Below, piece by piece: positions 28,801 to 35,072 of a DNA stretch of 64,000 nucleotides; the first letter of the stretch is position 1; the number at the start of each line of letters is the position of its first letter. Both the position numbers and the translations under genes were made by a program. This DNA comes from Acidobacteriota bacterium (GTDB lineage Bacteria > Acidobacteriota > Aminicenantia > Aminicenantales > Saccharicenantaceae). The DNA lies in assembly GCA_033549365.1 (NCBI GenBank), contig JAWSUF010000012.1:31803-95802 (forward strand), in the 5' to 3' direction. Under the pieces are notes generated by a model, which was given only the letters and a program-made list of their open reading frames with translations, was not told where the DNA came from and made no database searches.

Positions 28801-29032
28801 CATGCGGGTCGATCCGATCATCCCCGGATGGTGGGACGGTTTTCAGATGAGCTTCCGCCATGGTGAAGCGATCTACGACCTTCATGTCGTGAACCCGGGA
28901 CACCGCGAGCGCGGCGTCGCCTTCGTTGAGCTCGACGGGCGGCGTCTCAAGGACGGCGCGATCCCGCTCAGCCGTGAGCTGGTCAAACATCGGGTCCTCG
29001 TCCACATGGGAAACCCGGCGCCGGAGGATTGA
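19850..29032 (+). CDS. ndvB: Cyclic beta-1,2-glucan synthase (NdvB/Cgs type, GT84-GH94)
   Basis: A 3060-residue multidomain membrane enzyme. Two helices near residues 50-110 follow a short N-terminal domain. The GT84 domain spans about 550-1000, with the donor Asp motif LDSDTQLP (about 779-786) and QHRWIRGDW (about 924-932), then several membrane helices to about 1130. A glucoamylase-like domain (about 1150-1700) and GH94-type phosphorylase modules follow; the catalytic Asp motif GTGDWNDGMN is near 2731. In Rhizobiales this enzyme starts, elongates, cyclises and trims beta-1,2-glucan for the periplasm. All domains are intact. ATG 19850 has only a weak AAGAG upstream. The gene stands alone between two copies of the preceding gene's 3' end. 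Confidence 0.92.
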   Translation: MNKMGILIGFFAKRDDASNAFVKLQRKGYRRIAWVSKSAAGKVRTRDPFRRRRVWGTVALMILFGALAEAVSMRLAWLEPISGHFPWARLPGLGGAFIGILVGTVWIRRSRFGVERAWIDNQARRLVSGETAVILQEPTERLPLPFSLLLESGETPPAVFVIHPRRGSSAGEDRRPGETPLNPAQLRDHARRLAAEHQVDPEPLRDSGLLKRLDQGLGQFQQACLDLSGAYRVQQSPPPTGEWLLDNEYLFESNARDILLNLPRSFYRQLPALGVGADRGLPRIYGLARELASHTDLHLDEENIQAFIKAYQSVCPLSIGELWAVPQMLRIALLEGIQRLAERTLSELREGETAGFWANRLIAANRQDPNQLFSLMTELTETQPRPSPSFAAQLIDNLYDEQPALAPVQAWLGRIFKKPMTELSRREKNRQTHDQISTGNAFNSLRRLALLDWKEYFEKLSGVEQTLRLDPAGIYPRMDFSTRDRYRRAIEDLHRGSGRSEDQVARLALEMATRAGRDSGRDEESHHIGTYLIGEKRRDLARRLECRETFRFRAVQWAYRHHSAMYFTGLIVFSAALVFLGLRLGLRAQTPGIQMIMAALLLIPASQLALEVMNDLVMRLLPPRTLPKMDFRASGIPDACRTLVVVPMMLADQETIKAEVEKLEVRYLANKEANLLFALYSDYRDAAQARCETDGPLLDAVTRGIRDLNQRHGGERFFLFHRERKWSETERKFIGWERKRGKLEELNGLIDGTRPASADRLVTVGDPDRLSNVRFVITLDSDTQLPHNTARRMIETLAHPLNRARFDGGGRVRSGYTIIQPRVSPSLPSATGSPFSRLFSDPIGIDPYTSAVSDVYQDLTGEGSYHGKGIYDVRAFNRVLAGRFPEAALLSHDLIEGAHVRVGLASDIELFDEFPQDYLSYTKRQHRWIRGDWQIADWVLPRVPKPGGGRAPNPLSRFNRWKILDNLRRSLLPAAGLALLAASWLISVRAGWIATVLVLTQLFFHSLMQPFTWATTGQGFRAFSPAKKAHDLLRVLVEAALLPYQAWVGLDALGRVFYRRLISHRGMLEWATAQKTQGGAQVKAPMFLLSMGLASLFSVMAGGAVLIFRPANIWLACPWLLLWFLSPMIGRLLSRRPEAKPPQFLLPAEDRQFMRNVARRTWRYFSDFVNKETSWLPPDNYQVSHLNRPAMRTSPTNIGLYMVSVLSAHDFGYLTVDEVSRKLTRTMETIAKLERHEGHLLNWYDIQTLAPLKPRYVSTVDSGNLLGALWTLDPGLEALMRAPLFDAKAFAGLRDAGEVLRQVIRDEKAGGYDVRSLDELLRAWESPPDRIADALGRLRRAENYVRELSAKADASTDAQKSAAEWAGEILSQLAAWRNIADRYLAWIEILAEKTAEDVARLDPDALPVFRRALQHAPSLWDLAHGHVPCMDSLRAIREKTPENADGVRDWIDRVLAAFHTSKWLAGETLAEGERLRRSVRRLSASIDMGFLYHAERRLFSIGFNVSEGRLDHAFYDLLASEARLGSFVSIARGDIPVEHWFAMGRPYGAIGRRRVLLSWTGTMFEYLMPLLFQRSYGNSLLDKSAREAVAVQIAYGRKHRVPWGISECAFGDLDTHKTYQYRAFGVPELGLKRGLADKIVVTPYATMLAAGLAPRESVRNLKRLAELGLLNDYGYYEALDYSHRSSREGGLGIIVRTYMANHQGMSFLALGNFLHDNPLQRHFRSDPRVRAVEPLLHERIPILPTLHHISTRERVSSVAQLGEVTPSVSQFETPHTATPKTQLLCNGRYGLMLTNAGGGYSRWRDFEITRWRSDRTRDAWGTFCYIREADSDRLWCNTYQPTGGKVDKYVSNFALDRAVFRRVDYGMESETEVVVSPEDDVEIRRMTLINRSLRSRRLDLTSYVELALAPHRADRQHPAFNKLFIRTEALPEQRALLAHRRPRSGNDPPIYVAHRFTSAQAEDEDLRFETDRRRFIGRGRTLARPMGALQEPGNSRGFVLDPILSLRQSLNLGPGERVRISLILAAGETREQVIGLMNKYGDPHAIDRAMDLAWAAAQLELRLLRIQPDDARRFQQLAGHLLYSNPLLRSTPERIAENRKGQAGLWTYAISGDLPIALVAVKETRDLGLVRQMLKAHSYWHMHGLKADLVILNEEAGGYEQPLREQLDRLIQTHSAEAGIERPGGIYMLSSELIPAEDLTLLWAAASVALTAARGALPQQLSVPRESLDLPEPLAGKRDPRDPSAPLPFLELAYFNSLGGFTPDGREYAIYLGPDIHTPAPWVNVIANPSFGTLVSETGAGFTWQGNSQRNRLTSWSNDPVMDSPAEAVYIRDEETGIYWTPTATPIREGIAYRARHGAGYTVFEHNSHGIEQELTVFVPVDDNGGEPIKLQRLRLRNDSGRPRELSVTYYAELTLGESRESSQMHIVTEWDDDIKAIIARNRYHPDYPDQVTFAAFSTPVENYTGDRTAFIGRNRSMSNPAAMERIRLSCRTGAARDPCAGLQIILKLAQGEQIEITCLLGQAASLKQVRALVSAYRNAEAVETALRRTQVWWDDRLGAIRVKTPELAADFMINRWLPYQNLACRVWGRSGFYQSGGAFGFRDQLQDVTALLYAHPLTTRNHILLAAGRQFKEGDVQHWWHPPGGEGIRSRISDDLLWLPHVVAQYLRITDDVNILHEIVPFLEAPSLKDDQHESYQSPTVSTERAPLFEHCRRAVARSQKFGDKGLPLMGTGDWNDGMNLVGAGGKGESVWLAWFLADVLQGMAEMSERLGRPDLRRTYEEDRKALLRRVEKSAWDGEWYLRATFDDGSPLGSSANIEARIDSLPQSWARLCGGADPDRAAQALESAWRRLVREDEGLVLLFEPPFDRAEPSPGYIKGYPPGVRENGGQYTHAALWLAMAMARSGDGTRAAKILRMINPIERARDPETVWRYGIEPYVIAADVYAMAGRIGQGGWSWYTGSAAWMYRIWVEELLGLKVRGETMRVDPIIPGWWDGFQMSFRHGEAIYDLHVVNPGHRERGVAFVELDGRRLKDGAIPLSRELVKHRVLVHMGNPAPED

Positions 29033-29038
29033 TCGGTC

Positions 29039-29110
29039 TGCCCCTACCGCCTGATTATGCTGCGCGATATCGCCCAAATCGTCGCCGAGCGGCTTGTCGA
29101 AGCCGGCTGA
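29039..29110 (+). pseudogene. Decayed second copy of the HdrD-like gene's 3' end
   Basis: Twenty-three sense codons reading CPYRLIMLRDIAQIVAERLV then EAG and stop, starting just after the ndvB stop. They match codons 638-674 of the gene at 17755-19779 (CPFCLTMLRD ... RDIAQIVAERLVEAG), with 14 residues missing between two RD pairs. Over the last 16 codons the two copies differ at five bases, all synonymous. The copy therefore came from a once functional allele of a diverged relative, not from a recent tandem duplication. Confidence 0.75.
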
Positions 29111-29132
29111 AGAACCTCGGATTCACTCGGCC

Positions 29133-29165
29133 AAAAAAAAGGGGGCGGCTTCAACAGCCGCCCCC
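29133..29165 (-). terminator. Rho-independent terminator of the RRM gene
   Basis: A perfect 10-bp GC stem, AGCCGCCCCC paired with GGGGGCGGCT (29141-29150 and 29156-29165), with a 5-nt loop. On the minus strand it is followed by eight T (29140-29133), downstream of the gene ending at 29207. Confidence 0.9.
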
Positions 29166-29206
29166 GTTGAACAGTCTGAATTCAATCCCGAATGCTATCG
29201 GGTTAT

Positions 29207-29491
29207 TCAGTACCTCCGGCCGCCGAATCCGCCGGGTCTCGGCGAATCCGTGCGCGGCTTGGCCTCATTGACCGTAGCCGACCGGCCCTTCAGGTCCTTG
29301 CCGTTCAGCATGGAGATGGCCTTTTCGCCCTCGCTCTTGTTCGGCATCTCAACGAAACCGAATCCGCGGGACTCCCCGCTGAACTTGTCCTTGATGACGG
29401 CGGCCTTCGCCACTTCACCAAACGCCTGAAACGTTTCCTTCAGGTCGTCCTCACTGACTGTCCTGGACAGATTGCCCACATAGATGTTCAT
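29207..29491 (-). CDS. Small RRM-type RNA-binding protein
   Basis: A 94-residue protein with a single RNA-recognition motif: RNP2 is IYVGNL (residues 3-8) and RNP1 is SRGFGFVEM (about 41-49). A short Arg/Gly-rich tail (GGFGGRRY) follows. Such proteins occur in cyanobacteria and many other bacteria and are often cold-induced RNA chaperones. ATG is preceded by AAAGGAGA. It has a leader of about 160 nt and its own strong terminator, so it is probably monocistronic. Confidence 0.92.
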   Translation of the reverse strand: MNIYVGNLSRTVSEDDLKETFQAFGEVAKAAVIKDKFSGESRGFGFVEMPNKSEGEKAISMLNGKDLKGRSATVNEAKPRTDSPRPGGFGGRRY

Positions 29492-29666
29492 TTTCGTCTC
29501 CTTTCGACGATGGAAAAACTCTTCCGAGTCCTCCCGGTTCTTAAAGATCTTTGAACGCCGTAAAGGAGAGGAGTTTCCGACCGATCAGGGCCTCAGGCCC
29601 CTTCCTTTAGTCATTCAGGTGTTAATAGCTGAGGTTGCCCCTTCGCTTATGAACAAGGGCATTATA
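29492..29666 (-). promoter_or_regulatory. Long leader and -10 box of the RRM gene
   Basis: TATAAT lies at 29666-29661 on the minus strand, touching the stop codon of the upstream gene; no good -35 is visible. The resulting leader of about 160 nt contains a GC hairpin (GGGCC-TCA-GGCCC, 29588-29600) and AT-rich stretches. Long structured leaders are typical of cold-inducible RNA-chaperone genes, but no known riboswitch is recognised. Confidence 0.45.
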
Positions 29667-30339
29667 CCATAGTTTTCGGAAATCCGCTCATCTTTGTTTG
29701 GGAAAATCGCACGTGATGGACCCAGGCCGGTGGAATATTCGCCAAAACGGTGTCCCGGCGGATCTCATGAGCTTCGACTAAACAGGAAAGTACGGCTTTG
29801 ATTTCCCGAAGCCTCCGCCGCTGGCTGCGGCCGCTGATCACGGCTTTGGCCCGTCGCACGGCGATATATTCAAAAAAGGACAGGGTGCCTTCGGGGGCGA
29901 GCATGGCCCGGAATCTGCCGAAAATGCTCTCCACGAGTTCGGAAGAAAAGTTATTCATGGGCAATCCCGAAATGATGATGTCGTAGCGCCGGTCTCCATC
30001 AAACTGTTCGAAGGGAATCTGGAGGAGGCTGATCCGCTCAGCGGCCGGTTTCAGGACGAGGTCATGCTTCAAATCGTGAAGGAGACGCTTAATGAAACTC
30101 TCGTTGATTTCAACAAGGTCGAGATGGTCGGCGGCAGCCATCCGTCGGACGATATGACGCGTGACGGACCCAGTTCCGGGGCCCACTTCGAGAATCCGCC
30201 GGGTTGTGTCACTCTCGCCGACATAACGGGAAAGAGCCTTGGCCAGCCGCGGCCCGCTGGGCATCAATGCCCCCGTGGCGTAGGCGTGATTTAAAAATTC
30301 CCTAAAAAAAAGGCCTCGGCCGCCTTCGGCTCTGGACAT
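29662..30339 (-). CDS. PmtA-like phospholipid N-methyltransferase
   Basis: A 225-residue SAM-dependent methyltransferase. Motif I ILEVGPGTGSVTRHI and the acidic LDLVEINESFIK are clear, and the following IIISGLPMNNFSSE block resembles the COG3963 phospholipid N-methyltransferase group. An rRNA-dimethylase-like fold is an alternative. ATG 30339 with GGAG upstream is preferred over the TTG two codons earlier. It begins two bases after the stop of the fusion gene and ends the leftward glycogen-type operon. The substrate, perhaps phosphatidylethanolamine, is inference. Confidence 0.65.
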   Translation of the reverse strand: MSRAEGGRGLFFREFLNHAYATGALMPSGPRLAKALSRYVGESDTTRRILEVGPGTGSVTRHIVRRMAAADHLDLVEINESFIKRLLHDLKHDLVLKPAAERISLLQIPFEQFDGDRRYDIIISGLPMNNFSSELVESIFGRFRAMLAPEGTLSFFEYIAVRRAKAVISGRSQRRRLREIKAVLSCLVEAHEIRRDTVLANIPPAWVHHVRFSQTKMSGFPKTMV

Positions 30340-30341
30340 TG

Positions 30342-33300
30342 TCAAACTCCAACACCATTTGTCCTATCATCGTTACCCGGCCGCCGTTTTTTAATCGGGG
30401 CCGGCGCCTGAATGGGCCCGGAGATTATTAGCGGAGTTTCTGAAAGAATCGCATCCAGGCGGTCCGCCAGCAGATCGGCATCGGCTTCCGTGAAGACGAG
30501 CGGCGGCTTGATCTTGATGACGTTGCGATCGGGGCCGTCCGTGCTGAGAAGAATGCCTTCGCCGCGCATTCGCTCGACGATATATGCGGCATGAAGCGGG
30601 GCCGGAGCTCGCGTTTCGCGGTCGAGGACGAATTCGACGCCGAGAAAGAGGCCAAGACCCCGGACATCGCCGATGAGATCGTGTTTTTCCTGAAGGCGGC
30701 GCAGGTTATCCTTGAGGCGACCGCCGGTTCGGAGGGCGTTTTCCTGAAGGTTCTCGTCCCGGATGACATCGAGAACGGCCAGACCGGCCGCGCAGGACAC
30801 CGGGTTTCCCCCAAAGGTGTTGAAATATTCCATGCCCGTCGCGAAGGCGTCGGCGATCTCGCGTGTCGTGATTACGGCGCCCAGAGGATGACCGTTTCCG
30901 ATGGGCTTGCCCAGGGTCACGATGTCGGGCCGGACGTCCTGGGTCTCGAAGGCCCAGAAGTGCGTGCCGCAGCGCCCAAAACCCGTCTGGACTTCGTCGG
31001 CGATGCAGACGCCCTTGACGCTTCGCACCCGGCGGAACGCTTCCTCGAGAAATCCCGGCGGCGGGACGATCTGCCCTCCGCAGCTCAGCACGGGCTCGGC
31101 GATAAAGGCGGCCGGTTTGCGGCCGGACTCGGCCAGCTCGGCGATGACTTCGCCGATATGGACGGCATACCGCGATCCCGCCCAGGGATCGTCGCGGTAA
31201 AGCCCGCGATACGGATCGGGCATCGGAACCTTGCGCGTCTCATGAGGACAGCCCGCGCCGCCCGGACCGTCGAATTTGTAGGGACTGATGTCGATGAGGG
31301 AACTCAGATTGCCGTGATAGGCGCCGTCGATGACGATGACATCTCTTCTCCCCGTGAAGGTCCGGGCCACGCGAAGAGCCAGGTCATTGGCCTCGCTTCC
31401 GGAATTGACGAAGAAACAGACCTGAAGCGGCTCGGGAAGGAGCGCCGTCAGTCTTTCGGCATATTCGAGAATCAAATCATGGAGATAACGGGTGTTCGTG
31501 TTGAGGACGGCCGCCTGGCGCCGGACGGCCTCGACGACCCGGGGATGACAATGACCGACATGGGGAACGTTGTTAACGGCATCAAGAAAGACCCGCCCCT
31601 CATGGTCGAAAAGATACCGCCCGTCTCCGCGGACGATCTTCAGCGGCACCCGGTAAGACAGGCTCAGGGACGGGCCGAGGAGGCGTTTCCTCAAAGCGGC
31701 CAGCTCTTCCGGCGGACGGCCAGGCGGGCGGACGATTTCTTCGGAAAGTCCGAGAATCAGGGAGGGGTCGGGAACGATCGTCATCCAGAAACGGCGCCAT
31801 GACGCGGGTGCGACACCCGGGAAATCACCCTCGAGACCCAGCATATCCGTCATGATCTGAAAATGGAGATGAGGCGGCCACCCGCCGTTTTCATTCCTGC
31901 CGCCGACGGCGGCGATACGCTCCCCGCGGCCGACCGCACGGCCCGGGGTAAGCCCCTGGAGCGATTCCCGGCTCAAATGGCCGTAAAGCGTGAAAAAACG
32001 GACACCGGGTTCGGGCGAGTGTTCAAGGATCACGGTCGGCCCGTAATCGAGATCGGCGGCATTGTCCCGAAAACTGTGAACGATGCCGTCGAGCGGGGCA
32101 TGGACCGGTGTTCCCGCCGGGACGAAAAGGTCGACCCCGAAGTGAATCGTCCTGCCGTCGGCCAGAGGATTCTCCGGCGACTTGAAAACGGGTGACGTGT
32201 AGAGAAGCCGGGCCTCGCCGTATCGTCCGACCCCGACACGGGCTCCCGACGCGGCCATCTCGAAATCGACAAGAGATGCAAACGCCGCCATGTCCGTCCA
32301 GTGCTCCTCACGCTCGAAAAGAGGGCTTCCCACGGAGAGGTCGAGCGGCACCGTGTTTTCCGGCGTCAGGGCGAATCCCAGAACGTCGGCGAACTCTCCA
32401 TGCGTTCCCTTTTCAGAAATCCAGCGAAGAGCTGTCTCGGCGCCTGCAACCGGGGCATGTCCACAGGCGGCCCGGAACACACAACCCGGAAGCGAAGCCG
32501 GCATGCGGGCCATTTCCTCAAGGAGCATCCAGACGTGAGTTTCGGAGATCGAGAGATAGTCATTTTTTGGATCGAGAGCCTTCTGGCGGGCGGCGATCGC
32601 CGCACTCATGCACAAGCGAAGGCACACGAGGCCAAAGAGCGCCTCGGCGTCTTCAGGAGTCAGCGGCAGAACCGCATGATAGCCTTTGATCACACTCACC
32701 GCCGCGGCCAGCGGATCGCCTTTTCCGAGCATGGCGTAAGCCAGAACGACGGCCAGATCCGTTAGCAACGGCGAACGCGTCATGTCGCCGAAATCAATGA
32801 TTCCGGCGACGGACATGCGGCCGAAAGCGCGGGCCGTCCGTTCCGGCGGAGCGATGATGATATTCCAGTCATTGCCGTCGTTGTGGGCCAGGACATCGGG
32901 AAGCCTCTTGATCGAATCGGAACGGTTTTCGAACAGCCGGAAAACGGTCCGGAGGATCCTGCGTTTTTCAGGATCTTCAATATCGCCGCCGTACTCGGCG
33001 ATGACGCGGGAGCCGTTCCGGACGTTCCAGATGAGATCGGGCTGTGGGTCCGGTCCCTCGATGGCGGACAGGGCCTTCACGAGACGCGCCGTGAAGGCGC
33101 CGAGATCCTGCAGAAGCGCGGTCTTATGAGGGCGCACATCGCCGAGCGGCGTCCCCGGAAGATAGGAGACGCAGCGGACGAAGTGGGAACGACCCGCCGG
33201 GTGCGTGACGGAAAATATTTGTTCGCCGCCTGTTCCGCAGATGGGCCGGGGGCAGAGCGACCCTCCGGGATCACGGTTCAGGCGGCCCATGACGTCGTTC

Positions 33301-33506
33301 TGGAACTCGAGCCGTTCCCGCCGCTCGCTCGCATTTGCGATCTTGAGCACGAAGGCGTCCCCGCTCTCCGATCGCAGCAGGAAATTCTGGTCGCGCTCGC
33401 TTGGAAGAGGGCGAACTTCGCCTTCGGCTTCGATCCCGAAAAATTCCCGGCCGAAACGCCGGGCATCTTCGACGGAAAAGCGCGGCGCCGTTTCAACCGT
33501 CGTCAT
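30342..33506 (-). CDS. Triple fusion: aminoglycoside-phosphotransferase-like kinase, M23 peptidase fold and class III aminotransferase
   Basis: A 1054-residue fusion. About residues 1-350 are an APH/choline-kinase-like domain with catalytic loop [12 protein letters not shown] and metal-binding IIDFGDM. About 410-590 are an M23/LytM fold with zinc ligands in HFGVDLFVP and HLHFQI. About 620-1040 are a PLP-dependent class III aminotransferase with [11 protein letters not shown] and Lys in [13 protein letters not shown]. Related fusions occur in other bacteria beside or as ethanolamine-phosphate-lyase-like enzymes; the kinase and PLP domains could phosphorylate and then cleave an amino alcohol. 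Why an M23 fold sits between them is unknown. All three sites look intact. Confidence 0.8.
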   Translation of the reverse strand: MTTVETAPRFSVEDARRFGREFFGIEAEGEVRPLPSERDQNFLLRSESGDAFVLKIANASERRERLEFQNDVMGRLNRDPGGSLCPRPICGTGGEQIFSVTHPAGRSHFVRCVSYLPGTPLGDVRPHKTALLQDLGAFTARLVKALSAIEGPDPQPDLIWNVRNGSRVIAEYGGDIEDPEKRRILRTVFRLFENRSDSIKRLPDVLAHNDGNDWNIIIAPPERTARAFGRMSVAGIIDFGDMTRSPLLTDLAVVLAYAMLGKGDPLAAAVSVIKGYHAVLPLTPEDAEALFGLVCLRLCMSAAIAARQKALDPKNDYLSISETHVWMLLEEMARMPASLPGCVFRAACGHAPVAGAETALRWISEKGTHGEFADVLGFALTPENTVPLDLSVGSPLFEREEHWTDMAAFASLVDFEMAASGARVGVGRYGEARLLYTSPVFKSPENPLADGRTIHFGVDLFVPAGTPVHAPLDGIVHSFRDNAADLDYGPTVILEHSPEPGVRFFTLYGHLSRESLQGLTPGRAVGRGERIAAVGGRNENGGWPPHLHFQIMTDMLGLEGDFPGVAPASWRRFWMTIVPDPSLILGLSEEIVRPPGRPPEELAALRKRLLGPSLSLSYRVPLKIVRGDGRYLFDHEGRVFLDAVNNVPHVGHCHPRVVEAVRRQAAVLNTNTRYLHDLILEYAERLTALLPEPLQVCFFVNSGSEANDLALRVARTFTGRRDVIVIDGAYHGNLSSLIDISPYKFDGPGGAGCPHETRKVPMPDPYRGLYRDDPWAGSRYAVHIGEVIAELAESGRKPAAFIAEPVLSCGGQIVPPPGFLEEAFRRVRSVKGVCIADEVQTGFGRCGTHFWAFETQDVRPDIVTLGKPIGNGHPLGAVITTREIADAFATGMEYFNTFGGNPVSCAAGLAVLDVIRDENLQENALRTGGRLKDNLRRLQEKHDLIGDVRGLGLFLGVEFVLDRETRAPAPLHAAYIVERMRGEGILLSTDGPDRNVIKIKPPLVFTEADADLLADRLDAILSETPLIISGPIQAPAPIKKRRPGNDDRTNGVGV

Positions 33507-33561
33507 GGTTCCCTCACCATTGATTATGACCCATTATCCTGCGCTTTGGCAATTCCCCTCT

Positions 33562-35070
33562 TCAAGTCGGGCCCAATCTTCCGCTCGTCTCCGTCCACTC
33601 CCGAAGCCGCCGCTTGATCTCCGGTGAGAACCTCGACGGCCGGAACCGCCATGTCCAATTTCCGCGGGTCGTCCCCGGTGTGTTCATCCGCGCTCTTTCG
33701 TCGAGCCCGAGAATGTCCTGGAGCGGAAGGATGACCGTATCGGCCGCGGACTCCATGAGCAGGCGGATCATGTCCCAGGGCAGGGTTGCCGGGTCGGGAT
33801 CGCGGCCCAGACACATGGCCAACCGCCGGTGTTCGTGCTCTCCCGCCTCCTCGCGAAACCAGCCCCGGACCGTGTTCGTATCGTGGGTTCCCGTATAAGC
33901 CACACAATTCGTTTCATAGTTTTTCGGCAGATAAGGGTGATTGGGGTCGTCGTCGCCGAAGGCGAACAGAAGAACCTTCATGCCGGGGATACCGAACCTT
34001 CGCCGGACCGCATCGACATCGGGTGTGATGTATCCGAGGTCTTCGGCCACGATCGCCGGCCGGTCAAAACGCCGAAAGACTTCTCCGAAAAATTCTTCGG
34101 CCGGAGCCTCGACCCATCGCCCGTTGAGAGCCGTCTCCTCGTCCGCCGGAACCTCCCAACCCGCGACCAATCCGCGAAAATGATCGATCCTCACAACATC
34201 ATACATCGCCAGATTGAAGGACAGGCGGTCCATCCACCAGCCGAACCCCGTCCGCCGCAACACATCCCAATCATAGACGGGATTGCCCCAGAGCTGTCCC
34301 GTTTTGCTGAAGTAGTCGGGCGGAACTCCGGCCACGGCCGCGGGATTTCTCTCCGCGTCCAGCTTGAAAACCTCGCCGTGAGCCCAGACATCGGCGCTGT
34401 CAAAGTTGACATAAATGGGGAGATCGCCCATGATCCGGACACCGCGGCGGCCGGCATAGGCCTTGAGTTTCTCCCACTGGCGGAAAAAGACGAATTGCCG
34501 GAAAGCGATTCTTCGAAGCTCGCGGCCGCAGGATTCGCGGAACGTGTCGAGCGCCGGCGGTTCCCGGGCGGCCAGTTCTTCAGGCCAGGCGTTCCACTCT
34601 TCTCCCCCGGCGGCCTGCCGGATGACCTGGAAAAGCGCATAGTCGTCGAGCCAGAAGGCGTTCCGGCCGCAAAATTCCCGAAACGCCGCGTCCAGGTCCG
34701 ACCCGCCGCTGAATGTCTCGAAGGCCCTGTCCAGAAGTTCGTCTTTGACGGCGACGGCGCTTTCGTAATCGCAGGTCTCCGAGGGCACGAGAGGCGGTCC
34801 CCCAAGAGCCTGCGCCGGGATCAAACCGTCTTCGACCAGAAATTCCGGGCTGACGAGAGTCACGTTTCCGGCAAAGGCCGACGGACTGCTGTAGGGCGAG
34901 AACCCGGCCCCTGCCTCAAGCGGATGAAGGGGCAGAACCTGCCAAAGCGTCTGACCCGTTCGGGCCAGAGAATCGACAAAGGCAAAGGCCGCCGGACCCA
35001 GGTCTCCGATTCCGGAATGGGACGGAAGTGCCGTGACGGGAAGCAGAATGCCGCTTCTTCGACCCGGCAT
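33562..35070 (-). CDS. malQ: 4-alpha-glucanotransferase (amylomaltase, GH77)
   Basis: A 502-residue GH77 enzyme that transfers alpha-1,4-glucan segments between chains. The nucleophile region VRIDHFRG, the acid/base region IVAEDLGYITPDV and the third acidic motif YTGTHDTNT are all present, with the N-terminal RRSGILLPVTALPS signature. Length is normal. The ATG lies two bases after the GH57 stop, so it is cotranscribed. It supports glycogen or maltodextrin turnover. Confidence 0.95.
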   Translation of the reverse strand: MPGRRSGILLPVTALPSHSGIGDLGPAAFAFVDSLARTGQTLWQVLPLHPLEAGAGFSPYSSPSAFAGNVTLVSPEFLVEDGLIPAQALGGPPLVPSETCDYESAVAVKDELLDRAFETFSGGSDLDAAFREFCGRNAFWLDDYALFQVIRQAAGGEEWNAWPEELAAREPPALDTFRESCGRELRRIAFRQFVFFRQWEKLKAYAGRRGVRIMGDLPIYVNFDSADVWAHGEVFKLDAERNPAAVAGVPPDYFSKTGQLWGNPVYDWDVLRRTGFGWWMDRLSFNLAMYDVVRIDHFRGLVAGWEVPADEETALNGRWVEAPAEEFFGEVFRRFDRPAIVAEDLGYITPDVDAVRRRFGIPGMKVLLFAFGDDDPNHPYLPKNYETNCVAYTGTHDTNTVRGWFREEAGEHEHRRLAMCLGRDPDPATLPWDMIRLLMESAADTVILPLQDILGLDERARMNTPGTTRGNWTWRFRPSRFSPEIKRRLREWTETSGRLGPT

Positions 35071-35072
35071 GT

